A stretch of DNA of 64,000 nt, taken from Brevibacillus brevis (GTDB lineage: Bacteria; Bacillota; Bacilli; Brevibacillales; Brevibacillaceae). Numbering within the stretch: position 1 is the stretch's first letter; each line of letters starts with the position of its first letter. Below are positions 48,037-55,662 of the stretch, in pieces. A program made the translations under genes and the position numbers. The DNA lies in the NCBI RefSeq assembly GCF_900637055.1, contig NZ_LR134338.1, positions 4,863,001-4,927,000 on the forward strand, given 5' to 3'. The notes below the pieces were generated by a model. It saw nothing but the letters and a program-made list of their open reading frames with translations, did not search any database and was not told the origin of the DNA.

Positions 48037-49797
48037 TTAATCTCCGCATGCAGCGTTCTCAATTTCAGCTTTTGCTGGCTCGTACCATGCGAAGCCCTCC
48101 AGCTCACCTACTCGTTGGAAAAACTTGTGGAACCGCTCGTTTGGAAACGCGTCTTTTTTGAATCGGTTCACGATTCGCTCCACGAGTGGAACAATCTCTT
48201 CTTTTTCGATGCCTTCTGCTACCGGAATGCCGGAGTGTGCATTGCGTCCCACCGTTTTTGCTCCCAGGAATAAATCGAATTTTCCTTTGCGGAATACGAT
48301 CCCGATATCCTCTTGAACCGCGCCATAGCAAGCCATCCCGCAGCCGTTGAAGCCGATCTTCAGCTCCTTCGGCATTTCTTTTCCACCCAGCTTTTGGTGC
48401 AGCTCGTCAGCATAAGGAATGCTGTCTTTTTTCTCGCCGTCGCAGAAATCACACGCTTTTACCTGCAAAACGTCTCCGATCGGGCTGAGAATCAATCCAA
48501 GTTCTCGCAAGCGGCTAGTAATGCTCTCAGGGTTGGCAGTTGGCACGCGCAAAATCATTTGGTGGTGTGGGGTGTATTCGATCTCGCCTTTTTCGCCAGC
48601 CACTTCGGCAATCGCCATCATTTGCTGCGGGGTGATTTTTTTGTTGGCAACACCCGGACTTACCGCGCATTCGAAAATCATCTCTGGTGTAAAGGTAGAT
48701 ACTGGACGATGGACCTGCCCTGCAGCTGGCTTGGTCTCAATGCCTTTCGCCGCATTGATAGCCGTCAACGCCTCCATGGCCCATGCGAAAGGAGCTTTTG
48801 GTGCCGCTTCTTCTGTTACAGGCGGCGCTTCCAATACTGCCGTGGTTGTTGCTGCACGATTTACTGGTTCTGCAGCAGTTACTTTGTCCTCGGTAACGGC
48901 GATTGGTCTTTCTGCTTTCGGTGTTGCTGGTGCTTCCGGAGCTGACGCAAGGCTGCTTTCCTCGGATGCCTCCAGCGACCAAGGCTCGTTTTCTACACGC
49001 AGACGCTGATGCGGCTTCAGTGGCTGCTCATCGGCAGACAGCGTGTATTTGCGCTGGTAGCCGCGCGGTGTAATCATTTTGCCGTCGTATACAAACGTCG
49101 ATGTATTTCCGATAATCACGGTGGTCAACATGCCGATATCATGCTCCAGCATTTGCGCCAAGGTCGTCACGACAACCGTTTCGCGTTCGCGATAAGCACT
49201 TTTCACGATACCGACCGGCGTATCTGGTGAGCGGTACTGCAACAGGATGCGTTGCGCTTCGACGATCTGGCGAGTACGTCTTCCGCTGCGCGGGTTGTAC
49301 AACGCGATAACAAAGTCAGCCATCCCTGCTGCGTCAATCCGTTTGACAATCAGTTCCCACGGCGTCAAGTGGTCGCTCAGACTGATCGTGCATGCGTCGT
49401 GCATGATAGGCGCACCGAGGATTGCCCCACAGGAATTGATCGCCGAGATGCCCGGTACGATTTCGATGGGCACGCCGGTGGCTTCTGTCCAGCCTTTTTC
49501 CACCAACACCTCATATACGAGACCTGCCATCCCGTAAACACCTGAGTCTCCACTGGAAATGACCGCTACCTTTTTGCCTTCCTCTTCCGCTTGACGAACG
49601 GCTTCCCGTGCACGCGTCACTTCTTCCGTCATCCCTGTGCTGACGATTTGCTGATTCGTCAAAAGTCCGCGGATCAAATCTACGTAGGTGGAATAGCCGA
49701 TAATGACATCGGACTCCTGCAGGGCTTCCCGCGCCCGCTTGGTGATATGCTCAAAACTTCCTGGACCAAACCCGATCACAAACAACTTGCCGCTCAT
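48037..49797 (-). CDS. cbiH: Cobalt-precorrin-3 C17-methyltransferase with nitrite/sulfite reductase-like domain (CbiH60 type)
   Basis: A 586-residue fusion. Residues 1-245 are the CbiH methylase (LFVIGFGPGSFEHITKRARE, VAVISSGDSGVYGMAGLVYE, VPGISAINSCGAILGAP), which methylates C17 and contracts the ring. Residues 265-345 form an Ala-, Pro- and Glu-rich linker. The C-terminal 240 residues resemble ferredoxin-dependent nitrite/sulfite reductases (VANKKITPQQMMAIAEVAGE, HHQMILRVPT), with Cys in KACDFCDGEK and NGCGMACYGA for an Fe-S cluster. The same design, CbiH60, is known in B. megaterium. The linker length and composition look specific to this lineage. Confidence 0.95.
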   Translation of the reverse strand: MSGKLFVIGFGPGSFEHITKRAREALQESDVIIGYSTYVDLIRGLLTNQQIVSTGMTEEVTRAREAVRQAEEEGKKVAVISSGDSGVYGMAGLVYEVLVEKGWTEATGVPIEIVPGISAINSCGAILGAPIMHDACTISLSDHLTPWELIVKRIDAAGMADFVIALYNPRSGRRTRQIVEAQRILLQYRSPDTPVGIVKSAYRERETVVVTTLAQMLEHDIGMLTTVIIGNTSTFVYDGKMITPRGYQRKYTLSADEQPLKPHQRLRVENEPWSLEASEESSLASAPEAPATPKAERPIAVTEDKVTAAEPVNRAATTTAVLEAPPVTEEAAPKAPFAWAMEALTAINAAKGIETKPAAGQVHRPVSTFTPEMIFECAVSPGVANKKITPQQMMAIAEVAGEKGEIEYTPHHQMILRVPTANPESITSRLRELGLILSPIGDVLQVKACDFCDGEKKDSIPYADELHQKLGGKEMPKELKIGFNGCGMACYGAVQEDIGIVFRKGKFDLFLGAKTVGRNAHSGIPVAEGIEKEEIVPLVERIVNRFKKDAFPNERFHKFFQRVGELEGFAWYEPAKAEIENAACGD

Positions 49798-49825
49798 AAG
49801 GCCCCTCCCCTTTTCGCTTACCTGT

Positions 49826-50776
49826 TTATAATAAAATCGATATCATCACGCTAACGAGCAAACATAAGAGCGAAACGAGATACATCAAACGAATCGTCGC
49901 GACAATATCACTTGCCTGCAATGGTCGCTTCGCATCTCCCATTTTCGCCCGATTCGACGCAACACCTTGGTAATAATTCAGTCCCCCGAGCTGCACGCCT
50001 AATGCGCCAGCGACTCCGGCTTCCGGCAAACCGCTGTTTGGACTCGGATGCAAATGCGCATCTCTTCTGATCATTGCCCAGCACTGCTTCCAATCCAATC
50101 GCTGCAGCCAGCTTGCGGCAACGAGCAACAAAGCTGTCAAACGGGCCGGTATGTAATTCAGTACATCGTCAAAGCGGGCAGATGCCCAGCCGAGATTCCT
50201 ATACTGCTCGTTTTTATAGCCAACCATGGAATCGAGGGTGTTGGCGGCTCTGTACGCCATTGCCAATGGCGCTCCCCCAATCGCTGCGTAAATCAGTGGA
50301 GAGACGATCGCATCTACGATGTTTTCCGCCACGGTTTCTACTGCTCCCCGACATACTTCCGGTTCATCTAACCGCTCTGTATCGCGTCCGACTACCATGG
50401 ACAAGGAGCGTCTTGCCGCTTCCATATCTCCAGCAACGAGATGACGGGCAATCTCCATCCCGGCATCAGCCAAGCCTTTTGTCGCAATCGTCGTGGAAAT
50501 CAACCAGGCACCCAATATCCAGGCAAGCACCGGATGGATGAACGTCACTCCCCACAAAAGCAGCCAAACAACAGCGTAGCTACCGCAAACGATCACGAGC
50601 GGGAACAGGACTCCTGCCAGCTTCAAATGAGACTCCTCTTTGACGAGAGAACGTATGACCCGCTCCAATCGTGTAATCCACCAGCCCATGATGATCACTG
50701 GATGCGGCAGGCTCCGGGGGTCTCCCACCACCCGATCAATCAAGTAGGCCGCGCATAATATCCATACTTCTGTCAT
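49826..50776 (-). CDS. cbiB: Adenosylcobinamide-phosphate synthase
   Basis: A 316-residue integral membrane protein that attaches aminopropanol phosphate to adenosylcobyric acid. It has several membrane segments and the family stretches YLIDRVVGDPRSLPHPVIIM, VVGRDTERLDEPEVCRGAVE, TVAENIVDAIVSPLIYAAIG and TLDSMVGYKNEQYRNLGWAS. The aminopropanol phosphate is made by CobD of the same operon. Start and upstream phosphatase stop overlap as ATGA. Confidence 0.96.
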   Translation of the reverse strand: MTEVWILCAAYLIDRVVGDPRSLPHPVIIMGWWITRLERVIRSLVKEESHLKLAGVLFPLVIVCGSYAVVWLLLWGVTFIHPVLAWILGAWLISTTIATKGLADAGMEIARHLVAGDMEAARRSLSMVVGRDTERLDEPEVCRGAVETVAENIVDAIVSPLIYAAIGGAPLAMAYRAANTLDSMVGYKNEQYRNLGWASARFDDVLNYIPARLTALLLVAASWLQRLDWKQCWAMIRRDAHLHPSPNSGLPEAGVAGALGVQLGGLNYYQGVASNRAKMGDAKRPLQASDIVATIRLMYLVSLLCLLVSVMISILL

Positions 50777-51405
50777 GTTGTCCCTCTCTTACTCTTCAGG
50801 GGTTGTCGCATCCAACTCTGCCCTTCCGCATCCAAGCATTCCGCTACTAGAGCCTCCCCATGCTTAATGCCATCGACCTGCCAATATCGGTCAGGATTGT
50901 TTTCGAGCCACGCAGCCTGGAACCAGCGGATCACGCCGCCATGTGTGACGATGACGATTGTATCGGATGCCTCCTCCTCGCCTGCTCTTTCCAACAAGGA
51001 ATGTAGCCAACGATCCACGCGCATTCCCAGCTCTTCCAGACTCTCCCCTTGTGGCGGTCGATTTCGAAAAGGATCATCGTACCACCTCGTTGCTCGCACA
51101 GGGTCCGTCTGCATCAGCTCGTCGTAGGTCATCAGCTCCCACTCACCAAAAGACAGCTCTCGCAAGGCTGGCTCCGGAATAACCGATCGCCCCCAAGCAG
51201 CTGCGAGCGGTTCGGCCGTCTGGATGCATCTGAGCAGATCGCTTGCGTAGATTGCAGCAGGTTGCCCGATGAGTACAGGTAATTCCTTTGCCAACTCACT
51301 CGCATGCAGATACCCATGTTCATTTAATGGAACGTCGCTATGCCCCAAATATCTATGCTCACGATTGCTGTCTGTCTCCCCGTGACGTATCCAAACTAGC
51401 TTCAT
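50773..51405 (-). CDS. cobC: Histidine phosphatase, probable alpha-ribazole phosphatase
   Basis: About 210 residues. ATG 51405 overlaps the cobS stop by four bases (ATGA), which decides the start. The branch-1 histidine phosphatase pattern is complete: LVWIRHGETDSNREHRYLGH with the catalytic His, YASDLLRCIQTAEPLA, ELSFGEWELMTYDELM with the proton donor Glu, and IVIVTHGGVIRWF. Its place in the operon supports dephosphorylation of alpha-ribazole phosphate or adenosylcobalamin phosphate; the fold alone would not prove it. Confidence 0.88.
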   Translation of the reverse strand: MKLVWIRHGETDSNREHRYLGHSDVPLNEHGYLHASELAKELPVLIGQPAAIYASDLLRCIQTAEPLAAAWGRSVIPEPALRELSFGEWELMTYDELMQTDPVRATRWYDDPFRNRPPQGESLEELGMRVDRWLHSLLERAGEEEASDTIVIVTHGGVIRWFQAAWLENNPDRYWQVDGIKHGEALVAECLDAEGQSWMRQPLKSKRGTT

Positions 51406-52142
51406 AACCACCAGCTCCCGACCAACACCAGCAGAACGACCGCTTCACTGCTTTCGATAACAGCCCCGTAGCAGTCTCCATTTAAGCCGCCCAGTTTTTT
51501 TGCAACCGAGCGTGAAAACAACAGAGCAAACAACATCGACAGGAAAATAGCTGTCATGACCTGCAAGCCCCCAAAATACCATCCTGCGGCAAACACGATG
51601 ATGTAGCTCACGATGATAGAGGAAACGGAAAGTCCAGCACTGATGCCTTTTCCGATCCCTTTGTCCGCCGAAAGATACGGCCAGAGCTTGATCGACAAAA
51701 GCACATGTGTCCGTGCTGCCACTGGTGCTACGATCAAAAAGCTGCTCCATCCCGGTTGTGCGAGCTCTGCGACTGCACCCGCCTTGATCAGCAACAGCAT
51801 AATCGCAGCAAGAACGCCCATCGCACCTACACGGCTGTCCTTCATAATCGCAAGGATTTGCTCTCTCGGTCTGCTGCTGCCAAGACCGTCCGCGAGGTCC
51901 ATCCACCCATCCATATGAAGACCACCGGTCACGTAGACCCATGCGACCAGCGTCAAAATAGCGGCGATCCATGGACTAAACAGCACCAGTCCTGCCTGAT
52001 GCACACCCCATAGCAATAAACCGATGACCAAACCAACTGCGGGATACCAGTTGACGCTTTTTCTCCACGCCTCCTCTGAAGGACGAAGCCATGGAACCGG
52101 AATACGCGTAAAAAACGAGATCGCGTGTAAAAATGCATTCAT
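51402..52142 (-). CDS. cobS: Adenosylcobinamide-GDP ribazoletransferase (cobalamin synthase)
   Basis: About 246 residues; ATG 52142 overlaps the cobU stop (ATGA), so the longer open frame is ignored. This polytopic membrane enzyme joins adenosylcobinamide-GDP with alpha-ribazole (phosphate). Motifs: FFTRIPVPWLRPSEEAW, YPAVGLVIGLLLWGVHQ, the metal-binding GGLHMDGWMDLADGLGSSRP near residue 90, and DSRVGAMGVLAAIMLLLIKA. The C-terminus has LGGLNGDCYGAVIESSEAVV. Confidence 0.96.
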   Translation of the reverse strand: MNAFLHAISFFTRIPVPWLRPSEEAWRKSVNWYPAVGLVIGLLLWGVHQAGLVLFSPWIAAILTLVAWVYVTGGLHMDGWMDLADGLGSSRPREQILAIMKDSRVGAMGVLAAIMLLLIKAGAVAELAQPGWSSFLIVAPVAARTHVLLSIKLWPYLSADKGIGKGISAGLSVSSIIVSYIIVFAAGWYFGGLQVMTAIFLSMLFALLFSRSVAKKLGGLNGDCYGAVIESSEAVVLLVLVGSWWL

Positions 52143-52678
52143 CCTTTGATCCTCCACGGTATCCCTGACAAAACCGCGTAGACGGCGTCCGCCTGTCGCG
52201 CGCTTCTCTGATTGACATCGCCCAGCACATCCGCGAACCATCTGCCTAAACGACTCAAGGCTACACCGCCCAATCCGACCTCGCTTGTGACGGCAATGAC
52301 TTTTTGCGGGGAATTCTGCACGAGGGACAGCCATGCCTCTGCTTCCTGGAAAAGGGCTTGCGTGTGTGATGCACTTCTCCATTCCGACTCATCCACGCTC
52401 ATCAACCGATTACTCACCCAGGTGGACAGACAATCGATCAACACTACATCATACTGCTCACTGAATGCGTGGTAATCGGTTAATCGCTCTCCTACCTCCA
52501 CACAGCCCCATTCCAGCGGACGACGTGCCTGATGCAGCTCGATTCTCTGCTTCATTTCATCATCCCAGGCCTTGCCTGTCGCCACGTACAGGACTCGATT
52601 GCTCAACGTTATCGCAAGCTCTTCTGCGTAGCGGCTTTTTCCTGAGCGGACACCGCCTGTTACCAGCACCAAGCTCAT
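52139..52678 (-). CDS. cobU: Adenosylcobinamide kinase / guanylyltransferase
   Basis: A 179-residue bifunctional enzyme that phosphorylates adenosylcobinamide and adds GMP. Walker A LVTGGVRSGKSRYAEELAI lies at the N-terminus, followed by VLYVATGKAWDDEMKQRIEL, the guanylylated-His region HQARRPLEWGCVEVG, and VLIDCLSTWVSNRLM. VTSEVGLGGVALSRLGRWFA and LGDVNQRSA close the domain. Its start and stop are coupled to both neighbours by ATGA overlaps. Confidence 0.96.
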   Translation of the reverse strand: MSLVLVTGGVRSGKSRYAEELAITLSNRVLYVATGKAWDDEMKQRIELHQARRPLEWGCVEVGERLTDYHAFSEQYDVVLIDCLSTWVSNRLMSVDESEWRSASHTQALFQEAEAWLSLVQNSPQKVIAVTSEVGLGGVALSRLGRWFADVLGDVNQRSARQADAVYAVLSGIPWRIKG

Positions 52679-53790
52679 CGCTGTTCACTTCCTTCCGCAT
52701 GGACCTCGCGGAGCGCTGCCAGAAGTTGTTCATTTTCCTCTCGTCCACGCACGGCGATTCTCACATCATGTGCCGTTAAACCGGGATACATCGCACAGTT
52801 GCGGATCAGAACGCCTTTTTTGCCGAGCCGTGCCTGCAATTGTTCTGCTGGCAATCCTTCTGGCGAGCGCAGCAGCAAAAAGTTTGCCTCCCCTGGCCAT
52901 ACCCGCCAGCCCAACTCACCGCTGATGCAATCGGTCAAATATGCACGTTCTGCTTTTATGAGCCTGCGCGTCTGTTCCTCGTATGCCTGCTCCTGCAAGC
53001 ACAGCTCTCCAGCCAAAAGGGCCAGTGCATTCACGCTCCAGCTCACTTGCTTCTTGCGCATCCTCGCAATGACATCTGGGTGCGCAATCGCATAACCAAG
53101 GCGCAATCCCGGGATCGCGTACATTTTCGTCATCGAACGCATCAAAATCACACGGGGAGAGCGCTCCAGCTGCATCACCAATGTATACTGCCGCTCTTCG
53201 TCCACAAAATCGAGAAAAGCCTCATCCACAATGAGCCACGTATTGGTCTCTTTCGTCCATTCCGCCATTTGGCGCAGCTCATCCGGTTGATACAGGATTC
53301 CTGTCGGATTGTTTGGCGACCCGACAAAGACGAGATCAGACTGCGTAAAAAGAGCGTGCAGCTCTTCAGGATCGGGCTTGTACCCGTTCGCTTCCTTCCC
53401 GAAGCAGCCAATGACACGAGCGCCATACTGCTCGGAAAGTTGCGCGTATTCCGAAAAGCAAGGATACACCACACCAACTGTTTGCGGCGAAAGACCGAGA
53501 ATGGCCAGTGCCATTGCCTCCGCTGCACCATTGGCAGGCAACAACCATTCCTCCGGCACTTGCAGCCGTTTCGCCAGTACACGACGAAACACACGATGCC
53601 CAGGGTCTGGGTAATGCGCTACAGCAGCGAGCGAAGTCAGCAGCATCTCACGGACGCTTGCTGGCATTCCCAGCGGATTAATATTGGCACTGTAATCCAG
53701 AAACTGCCCGGGCTCTCGACCAAAGCGTTGCGCTGCTGTCAGCAAGTCTCCACCATGACCGTACGTCTCTATTACACCTGCGCTTGTCAA
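52675..53790 (-). CDS. cobD: L-threonine-O-3-phosphate decarboxylase
   Basis: A 371-residue PLP enzyme of fold type I that makes (R)-1-amino-2-propanol phosphate. The TTG at 53790 overlaps the btuR stop (TTGA). The opening GHGGDLLTAAQRFG and LDYSANINPLGMP are typical of CobD, and the PLP-binding Lys is in LMRSMTKMYAIPGLRLGYAI. FVGSPNNPTGILY forms the substrate pocket. L-threonine phosphate must come from a kinase encoded elsewhere. Confidence 0.94.
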   Translation of the reverse strand: MTSAGVIETYGHGGDLLTAAQRFGREPGQFLDYSANINPLGMPASVREMLLTSLAAVAHYPDPGHRVFRRVLAKRLQVPEEWLLPANGAAEAMALAILGLSPQTVGVVYPCFSEYAQLSEQYGARVIGCFGKEANGYKPDPEELHALFTQSDLVFVGSPNNPTGILYQPDELRQMAEWTKETNTWLIVDEAFLDFVDEERQYTLVMQLERSPRVILMRSMTKMYAIPGLRLGYAIAHPDVIARMRKKQVSWSVNALALLAGELCLQEQAYEEQTRRLIKAERAYLTDCISGELGWRVWPGEANFLLLRSPEGLPAEQLQARLGKKGVLIRNCAMYPGLTAHDVRIAVRGREENEQLLAALREVHAEGSEQR

Positions 53791-54335
53791 AACTCTACCC
53801 CCAGCACAGCTGGAATCCCTTCATCGTAGTAATGCTTGATTGGCTTCATCTCTGTCACCAAATCTGCGATGTCCAAAATCTCCTGCTTTGCTGCCCGTCC
53901 CGTAATCACGAGGTGAATATGGCTTGGCCTGTTTTGAATCGCTTTCAACACATCAGTCAATGGCAGCACATCGTCAATCGGAAAGCGGTCAATCGCCAAT
54001 GCATTATTCAGCTCATCCAGAATGACGACATCGTACGCTCCGGAAGAGAGCTTTTCGCTCGCAAACGCCCAAGCTTCTTTCAATGCCAGACGATGCTCCT
54101 CCGGTGTCTTCGTCCATGTGAAGCCGACACCCTTTTGCACAATTTCGATGCCCAATTTATCAAAAATAATCTTTTCTCCGTACGTACGCTCCGGCGACTT
54201 GATGAATTGAACCATCAGCACCTTTTTCCCGCGCCCTGTCGCCCGCACAGCCAACCCGACGGCTGCCGTCGTTTTTCCTTTGCCGTCTCCTGTGTAAACG
54301 AGGGTCAAGCCCCGCTTCTTATCGTTTTTCTCCAT
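53787..54335 (-). CDS. btuR: Cob(I)yrinic acid a,c-diamide adenosyltransferase
   Basis: About 182 residues; ATG 54335 has TTTGAGGTGG upstream. First gene of the operon. It transfers the 5'-deoxyadenosyl group of ATP to Co(I) corrinoids. The P-loop LVYTGDGKGKTTAAVGLAVR lies near residue 12, and WAFASEKLSSGAYDVVILDE, followed by LNNALAI, is typical of CobA/CobO/BtuR. The family is unrelated to PduO and EutT. It is read only when the riboswitch terminator is not formed. Confidence 0.95.
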   Translation of the reverse strand: MEKNDKKRGLTLVYTGDGKGKTTAAVGLAVRATGRGKKVLMVQFIKSPERTYGEKIIFDKLGIEIVQKGVGFTWTKTPEEHRLALKEAWAFASEKLSSGAYDVVILDELNNALAIDRFPIDDVLPLTDVLKAIQNRPSHIHLVITGRAAKQEILDIADLVTEMKPIKHYYDEGIPAVLGVEF

Positions 54336-54401
54336 CGTGACCACCTCAAAAAGTGATGTATTTTACTCCGCTGTTTCCTCCAAATACTTTCCGAAGCCAA
54401 T

Positions 54402-54447
54402 AAAAAAAGCGCTCTGTTTCCCCAGAACGTAAGGAAAAACAAAGCGC
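54402..54447 (-). terminator. Riboswitch-controlled terminator ahead of btuR
   Basis: On the minus strand GCGCTTTGTTTTTCC and GGGGAAACAGAGCGC pair across a short loop, followed by T7. It lies between the B12 aptamer and btuR, so cobalamin would stop transcription here. Confidence 0.82.
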
Positions 54448-54512
54448 GGATAGCTGAAAAGCCACAATCCTCACCTCTTCCTTTGACCCGAAGGAAATCA
54501 GTGTAAACATAA

Positions 54513-54705
54513 AAACAGGCAGGTCTCCTGGCTCGAGGATCATCGCTCTTCTTCTCCTTCCCGCTCCCGGATGGGCAGTGGATGGCATGGTGCCTTGAAG
54601 AACAGCTACTCTCTTACAGTGGCGGGACCGCGTTGGCTTTTCACCAAACTTCCCTTTTAACCTTGCTCCTGCGAATCGGTTTCGCAAAAACAAGGACCTG
54701 TTTCT
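54513..54705 (-). ncRNA. Cobalamin (B12) riboswitch
   Basis: The minus strand carries the class signature: a 5' P1 arm with ACAGGT; AGGGAA; GGTG; CCAACGCGGTCCCGCCACTG; CACTGCCC; GAAGAGCGATGATC; and the B12 box AGCCAGGAGACCTGCC at 54518-54533. The order and spacing fit a full-length AdoCbl-type aptamer. The 54706-54899 stretch holds the promoter region shared with the divergent dipeptidase gene. Confidence 0.96.
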
Positions 54706-54899
54706 CTTCCATATGTAAATGTCATTCGTTTCGTTGACAAGCACTTGCTTTAATAATAGCAAAAGCTACCGAGGATTCAAGCAAAAGCTGCCGATTCGTC
54801 GCAGGTGTCTATTGGCAGAAAATTTAAGATAATGACCGTTTACTTACTTGACGTTTTTCGTTACCCTATTGGCAAAACACTCGAAAGTGGTGTGCAGTC

Positions 54900-55592
54900 A
54901 TGCTATTTCCGCCGATTCCAAAAATAACAGACATGGTCCTGCCCAGCCCACTGCCCATCAAGGAATGTGGCGAACCGATGATCCCACTCTCTTCCCTTTC
55001 TGCCCAAATCACGGTCTATCCAGCCTACTACCACGAGGGCTATGCCGGAACACAGCCAGAAGCTTTTTTGCGAGAAGGGGCAGCACGCAAGCTCGCCATG
55101 GCAGCCGCGCAACTGCCTGTTGGCTACAAGCTCGTCGTGTTGGACGGCTGGCGCTCGTTCGAAGTACAAGCCTCGTTGTATGAACGTTTTCGTGAAGCCT
55201 TGCTTTTACAAGGCTGGCAGGAAGGACCCGCTCTCACGGAAGAATTGAGCAAATTCGTCGCTTATCCAACAACAGACCTCTCCAAACCGTCCCCTCACCT
55301 ATCCGGTGGCGCAGTCGATCTGACTATCGCAGGACCTGATGGATGGCTGGAGATGGGGACAGCCTTCGATGATTTCAGTGAAAGGGCTTCGACTCGCCAT
55401 TATGAAGAACTCGTACAGCCTACACAAAAAGACATCGAGATTCGAGACAATCGCCGACTGCTCTATCATTTGATGAGCGATGCCGGATTCGTCAACTATC
55501 CGAAAGAATGGTGGCATTTCGAATACGGAACGCGCACCTGGGGACAAAAAACGCAGCAAGAGCCCATCTATGGCGGGGTTTTGTCGATGTAA
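54900..55592 (+). CDS. D-Ala-D-Ala dipeptidase, VanX/DdpX family (peptidase M15D)
   Basis: A 230-residue cytosolic zinc peptidase. Zinc ligands are the His and Asp of SPHLSGGAVDLTI near residue 140 and the His of EWWHFEYGTRTW near 205, with the catalytic Glu just before WWHF. LVVLDGWRSFEVQASLYERF supplies the transition-state Arg. VanX proteins hydrolyse D-alanyl-D-alanine. Here no vanH or vanA ligase is adjacent, so a role in wall recycling or sporulation is more likely than glycopeptide resistance. It is divergent from the B12 riboswitch, with its own terminator. Confidence 0.92.
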   Translation: MLFPPIPKITDMVLPSPLPIKECGEPMIPLSSLSAQITVYPAYYHEGYAGTQPEAFLREGAARKLAMAAAQLPVGYKLVVLDGWRSFEVQASLYERFREALLLQGWQEGPALTEELSKFVAYPTTDLSKPSPHLSGGAVDLTIAGPDGWLEMGTAFDDFSERASTRHYEELVQPTQKDIEIRDNRRLLYHLMSDAGFVNYPKEWWHFEYGTRTWGQKTQQEPIYGGVLSM

Positions 55593-55609
55593 GAAATAAG
55601 ATTCAAGAA

Positions 55610-55643
55610 AAAGACCGTCAGCCCATACTGCCTGACGGTCTTA
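55610..55643. terminator. Bidirectional terminator
   Basis: AAGACCGTCAG and CTGACGGTCTT pair perfectly around a 10-base loop between converging genes. Confidence 0.88.
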
Positions 55644-55662
55644 CTTATTCCTTATGAATCAA

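Noticed and set aside
35134..54335. Horizontal-transfer origin of the cobalamin operon
   Set aside because: Codon use, overlaps and gene fusions match the Bacillus-type operon and the rest of the window. No integrase, tRNA or flanking direct repeats were seen.
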